Positions 5,707 to 5,821 of a stretch of DNA of 5,821 nt are shown piece after piece. Source of the stretch: Cyanobacteriota bacterium (GTDB taxonomy: Bacteria; Cyanobacteriota; Cyanobacteriia; Leptolyngbyales; Leptolyngbyaceae); the NCBI GenBank assembly GCA_027482985.1, contig JAIXVO010000676.1, forward strand, positions 1-5,821. The letters are read 5' to 3'. The notes under the pieces were generated by a model that was not told the DNA's origin, did no database searches, and saw only the letters and a program-made list of their open reading frames with translations. The position numbers and the translations under genes are program-made. Each line of letters opens with the position of its first letter. Positions within the stretch are counted from its first letter, which is position 1.

Positions 5707-5821
5707 CTAGCCGCCGCTGCCTTTGGCCTTATACCCCAGTTGGCTCAGGTATTGCACGATCTTTTGTTTGTGGTCGCCCTGAATTTCAATTTCGTTGTCT
5801 TTCAGGGTGCCGCCCGCGCCG
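5707..5821 (-). CDS. yciH: SUI1/YciH-family translation initiation factor, C-terminal fragment
   Basis: Only the last 37 codons are in the window, ending at TAG (5709-5707); the start lies beyond the right edge. The fragment contains [17 protein letters not shown] followed by [20 protein letters not shown]. This is the characteristic end of bacterial eIF1/SUI1 homologues: a glycine-rich loop, the K-D-x-x-I-E-I-Q-G-D strand, then a helix and a GYKAK tail. The base before the first full codon is C, compatible with the usual cysteine before GAGG. Eukaryotic eIF1 controls start-codon fidelity; E. coli YciH is reported to influence initiation fidelity, and a cyanobacterial role is inferred only. 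The gene is upstream of folC on the same strand. Apart from the missing 5' part nothing looks broken. Confidence 0.88.
   Translation of the reverse strand, partial: GAGGTLKDNEIEIQGDHKQKIVQYLSQLGYKAKGSGG

Overview
The window looks like the chromosome of a cyanobacterium, probably a filamentous or Leptolyngbya/Oscillatoriales-like one. The strongest evidence is the palindrome GCGATCGC (HIP1), which I count 20 times in 5.8 kb, about once per 290 bases, on both sides of every gene boundary. GC content is in the mid-50s by eye. The proteins read like cyanobacterial versions of their families: the WNQWR lead-in of the pentapeptide protein, the FolC N-terminus, and the SUI1-like factor.

Layout, left to right. 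A 5'-truncated ATP-binding subunit of a QAT/OpuCA-type osmoprotectant ABC importer ends at 610. After a 106-base spacer containing a small hairpin come three closely packed plus-strand genes: a pentapeptide-repeat protein (717-1223), an RlmD-type 23S rRNA m5U methyltransferase (1235-2749), and a large-serine-recombinase-like protein (2762-4132). The gaps are only 11 and 12 bases, so one transcript is likely. A 42-base convergent gap separates them from folC, which lies on the minus strand (5632-4175). The C-terminus of a SUI1/YciH-type translation factor, upstream of folC on the same strand, runs off the right edge.

The most interesting object is the recombinase-like protein. It aligns from its first residue with the resolvase N-terminus (MNLFAY against MRLFGY of gamma-delta resolvase), but the catalytic serine is aspartate and the key arginines are Tyr, Asp and Glu. 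The recombinase DNA-binding domain, a four-cysteine zinc ribbon and a helical C-terminus remain. It is best read as a catalytically dead, probably repurposed DNA-binding protein, and it shares an apparent operon with an rRNA methyltransferase.

A second theme is low-complexity insertion into housekeeping enzymes. FolC carries an acidic insert built on three tandem 12-mers, and a second insert made of a 7-base tandem repeat whose sequence also occurs, inverted, just beyond the folC stop codon. RlmD carries an insert of about 30 residues before its fourth iron-sulfur cysteine. All four gene starts visible in the window are non-ATG (three TTG, one GTG). No RNA genes, CRISPR arrays or insertion sequences were seen, and no stretch over 300 bases lacks a gene.
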